From Parasponia andersonii (lineage: Eukaryota; Streptophyta; Magnoliopsida; Rosales; Cannabaceae), in contig JXTB01000780.1 in NCBI GenBank assembly GCA_002914805.1, positions 1-64,000 on the forward strand: a DNA stretch of 64,000 nucleotides, written 5' to 3'. Both the position numbers and the translations under genes were made by a program. The notes below the pieces were generated by a model. It was not told the origin of the DNA. It was given only the letters and a program-made list of their open reading frames with translations, and searched no databases. Position 1 is the stretch's first letter, and each line of letters starts with the position of its first letter. Shown here one piece after another: positions 45,532 through 58,065 of this stretch.

Positions 45532-47330
45532 AATGACAAACACCAGAAACACTACCAGAAATACTAGAACTAGCTAAAATCATCCCCAAAGTACCGCTAC
45601 TGCACAAGTAGATCCTGCTCAGGATCAGCCTACTGTGACCGCACCGGAAAATATTATCCAGAGACAGGATCGCATGGAGGAAGCACTAGTGAACCTTCAG
45701 CAAATTACAAGTCAGATTAATGACTCTCTACGACGACTTGTTGAGGGACAGATGCTAACTCTACCACAGCACGAACGTCCCAGAGTACGTCCTGCTCAAC
45801 AATCTGAGAGAGGAATTCAGATCCTGGAGACAGGGAACCACGACCAACCTAAAGCCCGACAGGAGTATCGAGGAAAAGGCAAGGTCGCAGACTTGCCTCT
45901 GGTATCTGGTACTGAAAGTTCGAGTACTGATCATGATCGTGGACAACCTTCCCAGAGAGCAACTATCAATCGTGATTATCTAGAACACGAGCAAAAACGT
46001 CAATCGAGGAGTGTCTTTGAAAGGATCAGCAGGGAATCTCAACAGAATCCTACAGACTTAAGACAACATCTGGATTAGCGACGTAGTCAGGAGCGATTCA
46101 CATCGCATCACAACGACCAAAGTCGATCTCGTCGCATCGTTTCATTGGAATACCTAAGAACACAGCAGACCCTACCTAACCAACCCGCCTTATATTGTGA
46201 CAATGATCAGAGGCCACTCCTATCACCAGTAAGAGAGAATGTTCTCCCTCTAAACGTCGATGTTCATAATCTGAGGATTGCTTTAGATGCACTTGCTAGT
46301 TGGGATGATGAGCTCGCTGATGGGTATCGTCAATTACCATTCAACGAGGAGGTTCGAGCTGCCGCCTTATATGCTGGATTTAAACTTCCCACTATAAATA
46401 CTTTTGATAGGAAAACTGATTTGCAGGACCATATGGATCACTTCAGTGACCTGATGGAACTTCATCGTGTTGATGATCTCGCACGTTGTAGATGCTTTGC
46501 TGTAACTCTCACGGGAGTGGCGAAGAAATGGTTTCGAAGACTCAAGTCTAGTTCAATCTTATCCTGACAACAACTTCAGACTGCATTCTTGAGGCAATTC
46601 CAGGCCGCAAATAATTTTACTGTTCCACTGGTAAGTCTGGCTACTATTCGGCAAGGCCCGGAGGAAACTCTACGATCTTACCTAAATCGTTTTACCTCAG
46701 AGTTGGCAAAGGTCAATAACCAGCCTGAGGGAGGAGTTTTAACTCTAATGATGGCTGGGGTACGACCAGAAACTAAACTCTGGGAAGAGTTATTAGAGCG
46801 AGAATGCAGAACCCTTGAAGACTTCTATCGAAGAGTTGGTCGATATCTAAGGGTGGAATCTTCACTCGAAAACCTTCATAAGATGACAAAGGGAGGAGGA
46901 AAGGATGATGCCAAAGATACGACAATAAACAACAACAATAATGATAAGAAGTCGAACAAAAGGAGTAATGAACAATCGACTGAGAAGTAGCCCAAACAGA
47001 AAAAGCAGGAGATTCCAAGAGCTTCCATGAGGTTTAATAATTATACTGAATTGAACGTACCCATAGATCATATCTATGCGGTCACAAACCAACAGGAGCT
47101 GTATCGTCAACCGGAAACGATGAAAAGAGATAGAGCGAGGCGCGACCCCAATAAGTTTTATCGGTATCACAATGACATTAGACACGATACCAATAACTGT
47201 TTTGACCTGAAAGATGAGATCAAAAGATTAATTAAAGAAGGGCGGTTACGGCAGTACTCTAAACAGAATAATGAAAGGCGAGGAGAAAACCGACAGCGAC
47301 CTCCAAAAATTCAGCGCGAGGTGTGAACTA
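45532..47330 (+). mobile_element. gag region of the Tat-lineage element (fossil)
   Basis: This starts MTNTRNTTRN. It includes the plant retrotransposon gag domain at about 46380-46860 (for example AVTLTGVAKKWFRRLKSS, LRSYLNRFTSELAKV) and a C-terminal part with the HDTNNCFDLKDEIKRLI pattern typical of Tat gags. It is broken. Confidence 0.85.
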
Positions 47331-47549
47331 TTTTCGGAGGACCGTACGTTGGTGGAGATTCCAAGAGAGCGCAGGATAGGTATGCATGAGAAGCTCGGTA
47401 GCAACCGTTGACCAACGTCATGCACCTTGAACAGCGACCACAAAAACTTCAGCGAGTACCGGATATGGATATTACCTTCACAGAATAAGACACAAGGGAG
47501 GTCCATTATCCACATAATGATACGTTGGTCATAAAGATCAATTGTGGAA

Positions 47550-47990
47550 GCATGCAGTTATGGTGAGTATTGGTCGATAACGGAAGTGCTGTTAACATCC
47601 TATACTACAACGCCTTTAAGAAGATAGGATTGAATGAAAGCGACCTAAAGCCCGCCGTCACTCCACTCTACGGATTCACTGGTAACAACATAATGCCTAT
47701 GGACATGATTGAGTTAATGGTTAACGTTGGAACCTATCCTAGGGTTTCAATGGTAATGATCCAATTCTTGGTTGTAGATTGCCCCTTTGCATTCAATGCT
47801 GTACTGGGAAGGCCGACACTGAGGGAACTTCGAGCAGTAACATCGATCTATTATCTCGCTATGAAATTCCCGACTCAACAAGGAGTAGGTGAAGTGCGAG
47901 GAAACCAATATGATGCGCAGACTTGTTACAACAACTATTTAAAGCTCGCAGCAAAGGATACGACACCTTGCATAATGATGGTCTAACTAT
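47550..47990 (+). mobile_element. Protease region of the Tat-lineage element (fossil)
   Basis: This is a retropepsin-like segment with VDNGSAVNIL near 47570-47600 and the C-terminal AVLGRPTLRELRAV block, in the expected place between gag and RT. Confidence 0.8.
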
Positions 47991-48110
47991 AAAGAGAAGC
48001 GTCAGGCGAAACGACAGTAGAATCATTAGGCGAAACGTTAGTCGAAGCGTCAGGCGAAACGTCAGTCGAAGCGTCAGGCAAAATGTCAATTGGAACGACA
48101 AGCGAAGACC
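47990..48110 (+). repeat. 12-bp tandem repeat between protease and RT
   Basis: Alternating 12-mers of the form AGGCGAAACGTC and AGTCGAAGCGTC are repeated about nine times. It lies within the element's pol region and would encode an Arg/Ser/Val-rich linker in one frame. Confidence 0.85.
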
Positions 48111-50550
48111 TTGACCCTCGAGAAATCGATAGAGAGGTCAAAACTGGACCCATTGAAGACTTGGAGGATTTGCCATTTGACAGGTCCTCCAAGATTTTAA
48201 AGATTGGAGCGAAGCTTCAAGAACCTGTGCCAGCTTCATTGGTCACTTTCCTGAAATCTAACTTGGATGTCTTCGCATGGCAACATTCGGACATAGTCGG
48301 GATCGATCTGAATATCATATGCCATCGTCTTAATATAGATCCAACAAAGAAGCCTGTACGGCAGAAAAGAAGGACTATGAATACAGAATGCTACGTCGCA
48401 TTAAAAGAAGAGGTAGAAAAATTACTCGAAATTGGATTTATCAGGGAATCTTTTTACTTGAATTGGCATGCTAACCCGGTTTTGGTAAAGAAACCCAACG
48501 GGAAGTGGAGAACGTACATCGATTTCACCGATCTCAACAAAGCATACCCGAAGGACAGCTTTCCCTTTCCAAGAATCGACCAGCTTGTAGATACGACGTC
48601 GGGGCATAAACTCTTAAGTTTCATGGACGTATACTCTGGATACAATCAAATTCCCATGTACGAGCTAGATAAGGAGCATACCTCATTTATCACTGATCGA
48701 GGATTATACTGTTACAAGAAGATGCCATTCGGACTCATCAACGCAGGAGCAACCTACCAGCGTCTTGTCAACATGATGTTTGTAAAACAAATTGACAAGA
48801 CAATGGAGGTATATGTTGACGATATGTTGGTAAAGTCAAAGAAAGTCGAAGATCACATTAAACATCTTGATGAGATGTTCAAAATTCTCCGAAATATCAA
48901 ATGAAGCTGAATCCCCAGAAGTGTGCATTCGGAGTTGGATCTGGAAAATTTCTAGATTTCATGGTTAATCAGCGAGATATTGAAGTTAACCCTCAGAAGA
49001 TACAAGCATTGATTGATATGCAATCTCCTTGTAAACCCAAAGATATGCAGAGCCTGGCAGGAATAATAGCCGCATTGAGTCGATTTGTATCCAGGTCGAC
49101 GGATAAGTGCCAACTATTATTTGAAGTATTGAAAGGTTCGAAGAGGTTCGAGTGGACAGGAGAATGCGAGCAGGCGTTCCAAGAATTAAAAATACATTTG
49201 GGTTCTCTTCCACTCTTGTCGAAGCCAAATCCAAAGGAAGAATTATATTTATACCTCGCTGTTTCTAAATATGCGACAAGTGCTGCGTTAATTCGAGAAT
49301 ATGAAAAGATACAGTGACCAGTGTACTACGTAAATAAAAGACTACTCGATGCCGAAACAAGATATCCAGAGATGGAGAAATTGGCATTAGCATTCATTGT
49401 CGTATCCAGGAAACTTCGACCTTATTTTCATATGCACACCATCAAAGTTTTAACGAACTTTCCGTTAAAGCATATTCTGCAAAAATCCGAGGCTTCAGGG
49501 TGACTACTTAAGTGGGAAATTCATGAAGAAATATGTGGAAATCATTCCGGAGGGCAGGCACTTGCGAATAAGATTCTAAGACAAGGGTATTTTTGGCCGA
49601 CCATGAAGAAGGATACGATGGAATTTACTAGGAGGTGTAACAAATACCAACGATTTGCAACTGTTCCCAGATTGCCACCTGTTCTTCTCACTCCAATGAC
49701 CAGTCTATGGCCATTTGCAGTATGGGGAATTGATATTATCGGAATGCTTCCATTGTCGTGAGGTGGATTGAAGTATACAGTGGTCACAGTCGATTATTTC
49801 ACCAAGTAGACAGAAGCTGAAGCCTTGGGTACCATTTCCGCAAAAAAGATGATAGATTTTGTTTACAAATCTATAATCTGCTGTTATGGTATACCACATA
49901 CCATAATTTCTGATAATAGGAAACAATTTGATTGCGATGAGTTCCGTAACTTCTGCAACAACTTAGACATCAAGAAGAATTTCTCCGTTGTTGTTCATCC
50001 ACAACCTAATGGACAGGTCGAAATGATAAATAAAATACTTAAACACAATATAAAGGCAAAGTTGGAAGAGCATAAAGGAGCTTGGCCAATTTATGAGCTT
50101 ATCGCACCACTCAATGAACAACTACCGGAGAAAGTCCATTCTCTTTAGCTTACAGATATGAAACAATGGTTCTAGTTGAAATTGGTACGAGCTCTCTACG
50201 ACGATCAACCTATGAGCGAGATCGCAACAAAACACTAATGAGGAATGAGCTCGATCTTTTAGAAGAAAGGCACGAGCAGTCTCAGTTTCGAATCGCATCA
50301 TATCAATAGTGCACTACTCGATATTATAACTCTAGAGTCAGACGAAGAGGATTTGAAGTCAGTGACCTTATTCTTTGGCAAGTCCTACCTAATAATAAAG
50401 AGTACGGTGCTAGAGTATTTAGACCCTCTTGGGAAGGACCGTATATTATTGATGCTGTCATTCGACCTGAGACATATAAGTTAGCTCGCACTGGCGGACA
50501 AAAGATCGAGCATACATGGAATGCAGAACAACTTCCTCGCTATTATCAGT
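48083..50550 (+). mobile_element. RT, RNase H and integrase region of the Tat-lineage element (fossil)
   Basis: The reverse transcriptase (to 48904) shows KPNGKWRTYIDFTDLNKAYP, MPFGLINAGATYQR and the YVDDM catalytic box. RNase H follows to about 49500. Integrase at about 49500-50550 has the HTIISDNRKQF and HPQPNGQVEMINKILK core blocks, then a C-terminal part ending near 50550. The order PR-RT-RH-INT identifies Ty3/gypsy. It is broken. Confidence 0.88.
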
Positions 50551-50589
50551 AAATTTTCATGTATACTTTCATGTATTCATCATTCATCA

Positions 50590-50715
50590 ATAAAGATATC
50601 TACTTATTTGTCGTTCGTTGTTCGTCATTCGTTGATTGTCATTTGTTATTCGTCATTCGTTGATCGTCATTCATTGATCGTCATTCGTTGTTCGTCATTC
50701 GTCATTCGTCATCAT
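50590..50715 (+). repeat. TCGTCATTCGTTG minisatellite in the element's 3' region
   Basis: About ten units of 10-12 bases (TCGTCATTCGT, TGATCGTCATTC) follow the integrase end. Amplified tandem repeats in this position are a known habit of Retand-type Tat elements. Confidence 0.85.
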
Positions 50716-51374
50716 CAATAAGGGTGTCTCCTCATCGATCATTTGATTTGGTACCTTTTATAGTTTTATAGCAGTCTTCGAACACTATAAGACTCGGGAG
50801 GCAATGGGATCAGAATATTATCTCCTACTTGATTCTTAAGGGACTATACAAAACGTACATTTAGAGGGGTTGGAATTTTAGATCGCTGAAAGATCTAAAA
50901 TTCCTTAATATCTTAGGATTTTCTCCTCGCTTCATGCCTTAGCATGTCGTATTATATAATTTCCCCCCTCGAACAACAAAGTAACTAAGCAAAATATTCA
51001 TTGTTCGATGTAATATATTACTATACTTACATTTTGCTATGGAACTTTTGAAAAATAGTATTGAGTTTGCATCACTCATACTTGTTGTTTTCTTAAGTGA
51101 CCTAACCTATCCTAACAGAACAATTTTATGTGTGTTGGATTCGAATCGCAATAGCGTACCGATCAGTCACCTACTGATTAACTACTTGATTAAATTAATT
51201 ATCTTCTATATTACAACTTAGTGTATTGATTGTTTTATAGGAATAAACGTCTAATAAAGAAAGCATTCATTCATTGATAAAAGCTCGCACATATATGCAA
51301 GCAAAGAAATATAAATAAGAAGGGGACCAAGCCCGTATTATTCTGAAATAAAAAAATAAAAAAAAACACAATTT

Positions 51375-52682
51375 TTATGCAGATGTGCTCACTCCACCAT
51401 CTCCAGCTTTGATAGCTTCCGCTTCCTTCCAACTTCGGACAAGCTTGACCACGTCTTCACCAAGGATAGAGAAGTCGAAGTCCGAATGCTCGCAGAAGAT
51501 GTTATATATAATGGTCGACGAGGCGATGTCAATAGCTTTCTCTTCGAGCTCTTTGACTTCAGTAGCCTTGAACTCTTCAATAGCCTTGTGAACCACCTCT
51601 GTCGTCGCCTCTTTCATTCGATCCGGATGCTCGGAGATAGTCTTTTCAAGCTCTTTAATTTTCTTCTCGAGTTTCTCCTTTTTGAACTTCTCCTTGGCCA
51701 AACCTTCGAGCAGTTGCTGCCTCTCTAAATCGAAGGCTTTTTTCTCCTCCTCACGAGCCTTCTCTGAGTCCTCGAATGATTGGGTTATCTGTTCGACTTT
51801 TTCGGCCTTTTCCAAATACTCAAGGACTGGGTCATGCATAAGGACAGCAACTGCAGCAGTCTGAAAATTTAACACATCAATACCAGAAAAATGCGTTGAA
51901 GAGAGAAAATAGAAGATGCTTATATTCGCCAACATCCTCATCGCAGAACCGAAGGCAACCTTGGATGATCGTCGCTTCATCCTCTCCCAGCCATCTTCAG
52001 AAGTTAAGTGATCAATGAAGGTTACGCTCATACCAGCCTTCTCTGGTAATTGGTTAAGGAGTGCGAAAAACTCCACGTCTTTATCAAACTGGTTCGGCTC
52101 CGAAGAAGTGGCAGTCTCCTTGGATAGATCGGTATAGCTCACAGTTTGAGGCTGAGGAGGAGGCGAGCTTGTCGGGATATCCTCGAAGGCAACTTTTCGT
52201 TTCTTGGAAGTGTCGACCTTCTTTTTCCCTTTTGACGTCGATGGAGGTGTGCTCTCTGGTATCTTGGACTTTGCCATTGACCCCAGAGTAGAAGGCGGTG
52301 CTCGTAGTCTACTACCAATAACCATTTCTGTACAGATGTGAGTCAGCATGCGAGGTGATATAATATGATGATAAGGAAAAAAGAAAAAATAATTACCTTC
52401 TTGCTGTTGAGAAACTGGTGGTGATGCGGTTTCTAGAGATGATGGTTCCGAGGTTGTAGGGGTGGCATGTGTTTTTCGCTTCCTAGGTTTGGAAGACGAG
52501 GCACTCTTTTCTGTCTGCTTCCTCGGCTTCTTCTTCTTTGAGCTCGAGGGTCTGGTCGAATGGACGGTGGAATCCGGGAACACAGCTCCCCTTGGAAGCA
52601 GACCGCAAGCGATTAAATTCTTTGAAGGCCTAAGCTTCTTCCAATCGAATTCTTCAATCGGAAGGTCGTTTATTGGGTACAC
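51375..52682 (-). mobile_element. Antisense ORF (435 codons) of the Tat-lineage element
   Basis: A long frame on the strand opposite to gag-pol lies between integrase and the right LTR. It has a basic Lys/Ser-rich N-terminal part with NLS-like KKKKPRKQTEK and PRKRKTH, then a charged coiled coil (about 300-400, AREEEKKAFDLERQQ and EKKIKELEKTI), and ends in an acidic helix region. Antisense-side similarity to plant element proteins continues upstream to about 53520, where a stretch contains MVGLYILYHKLGLETLTLEE. Extra ORFs in this location, some antisense, are known in Tat-lineage elements. The function is unknown. Confidence 0.7.
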
Positions 52683-54549
52683 CCTTGCGAGCTGTTCTTT
52701 GGAAAGTCCAGACCGTTCCCTATTATCTGCGATGACATACGAGTGCGATCAGAATAATATGATTATACAAAAAAGGTGATAAACTGAAAGCTACGTACCA
52801 GGATTCTGAAAGAAGCCGTTATCCACATAGTCAAAGTGAAAAAATAGATTTTTCCATTTTCCCATGTTGTTGCGAACCCCATAGATAGTTTTTATTACTT
52901 GGTTCGACTATTTGCTCGCATAAAAGAAGCCGAAGTCTGATGGTTTAATTTCACTTGGTAAAACCAAGCGAACTCTTCAAGAGTGAGGGTTTCTAAGCCT
53001 AGTTTATGGTATAGTATGTACAGACCTACCATGTATCTATAAGTGTTTGGAGTTAGTTAAAAAGGAATGACTCTATAATAATCGACGATGGATTTTATGT
53101 AAGGATGAAGTGGGAGGTGGACTCCGCATTTAAGAACTGCTTCAGAGAATGAGACAATTCCGCGAGGTGGTGTATGTGGTCGATTGAACTCCATGGGAAG
53201 GCGAAGAGGGATGATGATCTTGTAGTTGCACACGATCTTGCTGAGCCTGTTCGTGGTGCAACTTGTCCTTATATTGGTACATGACCAGTCTTCCTGTACA
53301 TATTGATAACACATTGCGAACGCAGGGGCATCTCTGATATGACAGGGCCATTACTCTTGAGGAATGTCGTCTATGTGAGGACTACTTTGCCTGACCCTGG
53401 TTATCTCAACTTTGGGATCTGACTCAAGATAATCTTCGAGGTTTATGGAGCTAACACTGATATTGGAAGATTCTCTTGAGAATGCATTTCCTTCCCTAAA
53501 ATCCTCACTACTAGACATTTGAAAAGAAATATGGATGGATTTAGTCCTATGCGAGTATTAGGGACCTTAGCTATATGCGAACAGTCTTAGGGTCTCATCC
53601 TAGGATTGCATCAACAAGCTACTAATGGAATTTTTTCTAATCGATCTACAGATTCATAAAAATTGTTCGAGCAGTTCGTTAAAAAAAAAATCGTTAAAAA
53701 AAAAGGGTTTCAAACCCTAAAAAAAACTCTTTCACGAGTTCATCGCTGTCAGTTATCTAAAAGAAAGTATTCTATAAACAAACGAAGGGTATCTGAAAAA
53801 TTCCCATTCCAGTTCATTCGAGTGTGGGACGAGTTTTCATTCAGGACATTTAGGCTCTACAATTGGATTCAATTTCTAGAAATAAAATCTATAAATGAGT
53901 TTTCTGGACAGAAAACAATAAGAGAAAGCGGATTACTAACCTTTCTTCGAAGAAAAAGGGATCGAGATGTAGTCTGAAGGATTACGGTGATAGCTTCGTC
54001 AGAGAAGAGGCTGAAAGTTATACGATCTGAAGAACAAGATGACGCCGAAAGGGTTGCTTTGTGAATACTTCAGGTTTCGAGAGAAATAGCAGGCGATAGG
54101 TTTTTTGAAGAGGAGGCGGATTAGTTTTCGATATATATGTCTCGAGCATCGTCAAATCACAGCCGTAGATCAAGGTATTTAATTTTCAGATCCAAAGGCC
54201 GAAGTTCACGCGAGATTTTATTTTCCAAAATTAAATCGGTATCTTTTCAAAATTTGAAACGATTTGATTTAAGACAACAGTTAGCGTTATCGCTATCATT
54301 GTGTCTGTTTAAAAAAAGAAAAAGAAGGGAAAAGTCTCCTCGAGTTGTACTATTTCTTCTTAGAAAAGGTGACACGTAGTTTCATCTGTAAGAAAAAGGT
54401 GCGCGTGATCTTGAAAATGTGAGATTTGAGATCTGGGGACTCTTCAAAGGTCTCAAGTCTAGGTCGTGACATCGCATTTTTTAAGCTCGCACTTATAGTA
54501 GAAGGAAGCTCCATTTTGTCCTAAAGAACTGATGGAGCTGGGGGGCAGT

Positions 54550-55224
54550 TATTGTGCGGTCTAAAATCCTATATGTTAGTCAATACCAAAAAGGAAAAAG
54601 TTAACCAAATGAACGTGTTAGGTCGCATGAGTAAGATTAAGTGCGACCTCTTTCGAAAGAGTTAAGTACGACCTCTACCGCATAAGTTAGTACGACCTCC
54701 TCCGAAAGAATTAAGTGCGACCTTCACCGCATAAGTTAGTACGACCTCCTCCGAAAGAATTAAATGCGACTAGAATGAAAAGAAAACTAGACTAAGCTTC
54801 GTCAAACGGATAACCTACAAAGAAAGGGAAACAAAAGTTTCTCTTTAAAGATCGACCAGTCATCTCATTTAAGTTATTACCCAGTTATATTGTTACTCGA
54901 ATTGTATTTTCTGATTATACAGTTACCCATTCTCATAATTGGGAAACATTGAGCTATCCTCACCTATATAAAGGGAGTTCAATGTTTTAGCGGGGGATTC
55001 TTTTTGATCTTTGATATTTTATCTTTGAGATCTTTTGGGAACTTTTTAGATTCTTGCTTCTTCTTTCCGGACAACACATTATAATTTTGAGCTCTTGTAA
55101 TTCTCCAAAAATAGTAAAAAATAGTGGACGTATGCTCTTCTTTTTTGGTGTTGAACCACTATAAAATCATTGTCTCTTTGTTTGCTTTAATTTATATTTT
55201 CGCCTATATAAACCACCGTCAACA
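54550..55224 (+). repeat. Right LTR of the Tat-lineage element
   Basis: This 675-bp LTR is preceded by the polypurine tract GAGCTGGGGGGCAGT and ends CCGTCAACA. Its GCGACCTC subrepeat array (54622-54773) is about one unit longer than that of the left LTR. Confidence 0.9.
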
Positions 55225-55229
55225 AGAGG

Positions 55230-55559
55230 AAATCTGAGTTTCAAATATACTGATGCAACCCACGTGAAATCATAGACAATAATATCCTGTTATTATTTTT
55301 GTTCTTTTGGACGAGAGTATGAGTCGGTCCAAAATTGAATGTTTCCATATTTTTTCTCTGAGATAGGTCCATAATTGTAGATCCTTCCTGTAGATTTATA
55401 TAATTTCACCTATCTGTTGTGATTTCATGAAATAATAACAATTAAGCACTGATGGACGATGGTATTCAGAGAACTAATTTTGTACGAGGCCAACTTTTTT
55501 TTTTTTCCTTTTAGTGTAGAAAGATGGTGTACTGCTTATGCAATGAATTAGAGTGAGTC
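55230..55559. other. Spacer right of the Tat element
   Basis: This continues the host sequence interrupted at 44801 (GAGTTTCAAATAT at 55236-55249). A T tract lies at about 55495-55507. No gene was recognised. Confidence 0.5.
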
Positions 55560-56520
55560 ATAAACGACACATTTTTTTTTTGTTTAAAGAAAAGATGATC
55601 ATAGAATGAAGAAATAGCCAACAACACACCATCAGTCCAAAGCATATCTCCGGTATAGCAAAAAGTTAAGCTTGTTAAACAGCAGACTACTTCATTCTCA
55701 TTTATAGGAATATAATAGCAAGACTACATAAAAACTTAACATCAAGATAAATAAGAGCGAATGAAGCTAGAGGAAAAAATGATTCTAGACCCCGAATTAC
55801 TCTAAGAGCATTACATTCAATGATGGAGACTTGAAGATCAGATCGATAAGCATAGAGGAGACCTTCACGGAGGGCCATAAGTTCTGCAGCGTCCACACTC
55901 AGTCTGTTAGAAATTCTCCTAGATAATGCTACTAGAGTCTGACTATTGTGGTCTCGAATCACTGCCCTTATCCCAATAGAACTATCTACGACTTTAAGTG
56001 TTGCATCAATGTTTAATTTGAGTTAGTTATTAGGAGGTACTGACCAGCAAATCTCAGGAGGTGAAGTAGACACCTGCAGTGACAAAGGATGGTCCCGAGA
56101 GTTATGAAACTCGATAATCAATGAGTCCGCAAAAGAAATCATCAGATCTGTTTGTTTTGAGACACTACCATGCGCCACTTAGTTTTTATCATTCCAAATG
56201 CACCAAAGGAGAACACAGAATCTCTCAAAGTCCATGTTTGGAACCGAATTGAAAACACCTATCCGGCCATTTGAAACTTTGTTACGGAGAACTGATTTGA
56301 TAGTATCCCATAAATCTACCATCTCCAAAACATTTTTTGCAGACGGCCACAAAAATAAGGCGTGGTAAGTCGATTCCAACCCACCACAACGGACACACCA
56401 AAGATTAATGTAAAGCTTCTTGTAGATTAGATTGGTACACGATAGTATACCCTCATGAAAAGCACCCCATACGAAGATTTTTATCTTGGATGGGATATCG
56501 GTCATCTAAAACTTCTCCAT
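55560..56520 (-). mobile_element. 5'-truncated LINE: zf-RVT and RNase H remnant
   Basis: On the minus strand, 56505-56179 encodes a zf-RVT region (IPSKIKIFVWGAFHEGI, CVRCGGLESTYHALFLW). An interrupted RNase H RVT_3 domain follows: LKLNIDAT near 56020, IRDHNSQTLVALSRR, and AAELMALREGLLYA within 55962-55702. A T tract on the plus strand near 55571-55580 may be the tail. The copy is older and more broken than that at 42850-44090. Confidence 0.65.
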
Positions 56521-58017
56521 CAACAGTTGAGGTAGAGCTAGAACCCATCGAACTAATAAGATCTTGAAACCACACGTTTTAAACAATCAATAAGAGCTAG
56601 AAATCCTTTTTTGTTTAACCTACAGCTACAAGTTAATGGATAAGTGTGACTCAAGTCGACCAAATCATGTTAGGTCCAATGTGAATGGGATACATAATCA
56701 TAATTGGCATAGCTACCATTTAACACCACTTTTAGAAAATGGACTCTTAAGACTCTCGTGGATCGTGTCCCAGACATATAGGGCTATGTAAATATTGAAA
56801 AGTCCATATCAATCTCAAACGTCATTACACCAAAGGGAACAACAACATATCGATCTTTATCCTTTTCTAATACTTTATTGTTGAGCTCAAATTCCAGTCT
56901 CAAAGAAATGGGTTGTATCACAGCTAATTTTGCTGCATTCCCATGTGGCCTTTTTGTTATATGACACAGAACAGCAGAGAGAACCAAGACCAATAAATAT
57001 AAATATTGAAACGATAAAGGACCAATATTATTTGTGTTCATCATCTTACGGGGTTCAAAACTGCAGGGTGACCCACTTGTGGGTATGACCCAAAAAAGCA
57101 ATCTGGCGCAAATTAAGCTGGAAAGTAGGTCAAAAAAGAGAAGTGGAGAAAATGTTATATGCATTTATATACTAATGTTGGTATCATTACTTAAATCATG
57201 ACTTGAATTAGGCTTCAGAATATTGGTTCTTATATCTTATGACAAGTAACATGTAAACTAAATAATGTTTGTGAATTCAAGAGGTCTTTTAGCATACTCG
57301 GATTACATGGCATTTTCCATGAACTATATTTTATTTGGCGGGTTGTACTATCATAATTGAGGCATTAACAAAAGATTGGTTTTCTTTCTCTAAATGCCCC
57401 ATCTTTTTCCTGTAAAGGGGTCCTCAAGTTCCCTATGTGGGTGGTACTCATAATAACTCCAACTGTCCGACAAGACTTGCTCTATTTTGCCTCATCTTTT
57501 GATGTTTTCTTTAGGGGGATTGATCATCAATGTGATCAAGTGTGCCTAAATTTCGGCCACGGTTTTGACGATGGACAAACCATTTGATTAAAGTTTGATT
57601 TGATTGATTGCTAATTAACTCTAATCATAATTCGTAATTTTTTTAAGCAGTGCTATATGCTATGAGGCATTTTATGAATTTGGCACAACCAATCCGGTAA
57701 AAATGTGAACTTCACTTGTAAAATTCAATTATATGATCCAATGTAAAAGTCCACGTTAGTGTGGGATGCCAGCATCCTAAGGATAAGGCGCCCTATAATA
57801 TTTTTAAAGTCAGTTAGTCATTGTACTATAGAGAGGGTTATGCTAATAATAATTGGACAGTTGAATTATAAATCGAATAATTCGAGTGGACCTCACAGTA
57901 AAATTCGTACAAAGACTATAACCTTATAAAAATACATGACTGTAGTTAATTAGATCCGTCTGGACGAAACACATTATATCTACTTCTATATAGAATGCCA
58001 AAAGATGCATACATACG

Positions 58018-58065
<48 letters not shown>

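Larger units (their letters stand above)
44797..55229 (+). mobile_element. Tat-lineage Ty3/gypsy retrotransposon, full length, decayed
   Basis: This is a complete LTR-to-LTR element with 5-bp target duplication AGAGG (44797-44801 and 55225-55229). Parts in order are: left LTR 44802-45471, primer-binding site just after it (TTGGCGCTAGAAGGAGGG), gag about 45532-47330, protease about 47550-47990, reverse transcriptase about 48083-48904, RNase H about 48905-49500, integrase about 49500-50550, a tandem-repeat spacer, an antisense ORF region 51375-53520, polypurine tract about 54533-54549, and right LTR 54550-55224. It is broken, with roughly half a dozen or more interruptions. The LTRs differ by an estimated 5-10% by eye, so a rough age is a few million years. 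Confidence 0.9.

Noticed and set aside
51385-51864. Plus-strand ORFs opposite the antisense ORF
   Set aside because: They are Ser/Leu-rich shadows of the minus-strand coiled-coil frame.
56784-57164. Minus-strand ORF of 126 codons with a hydrophobic N-terminus
   Set aside because: There is no family match from memory, no promoter or splice context, and it lies among LINE remains.
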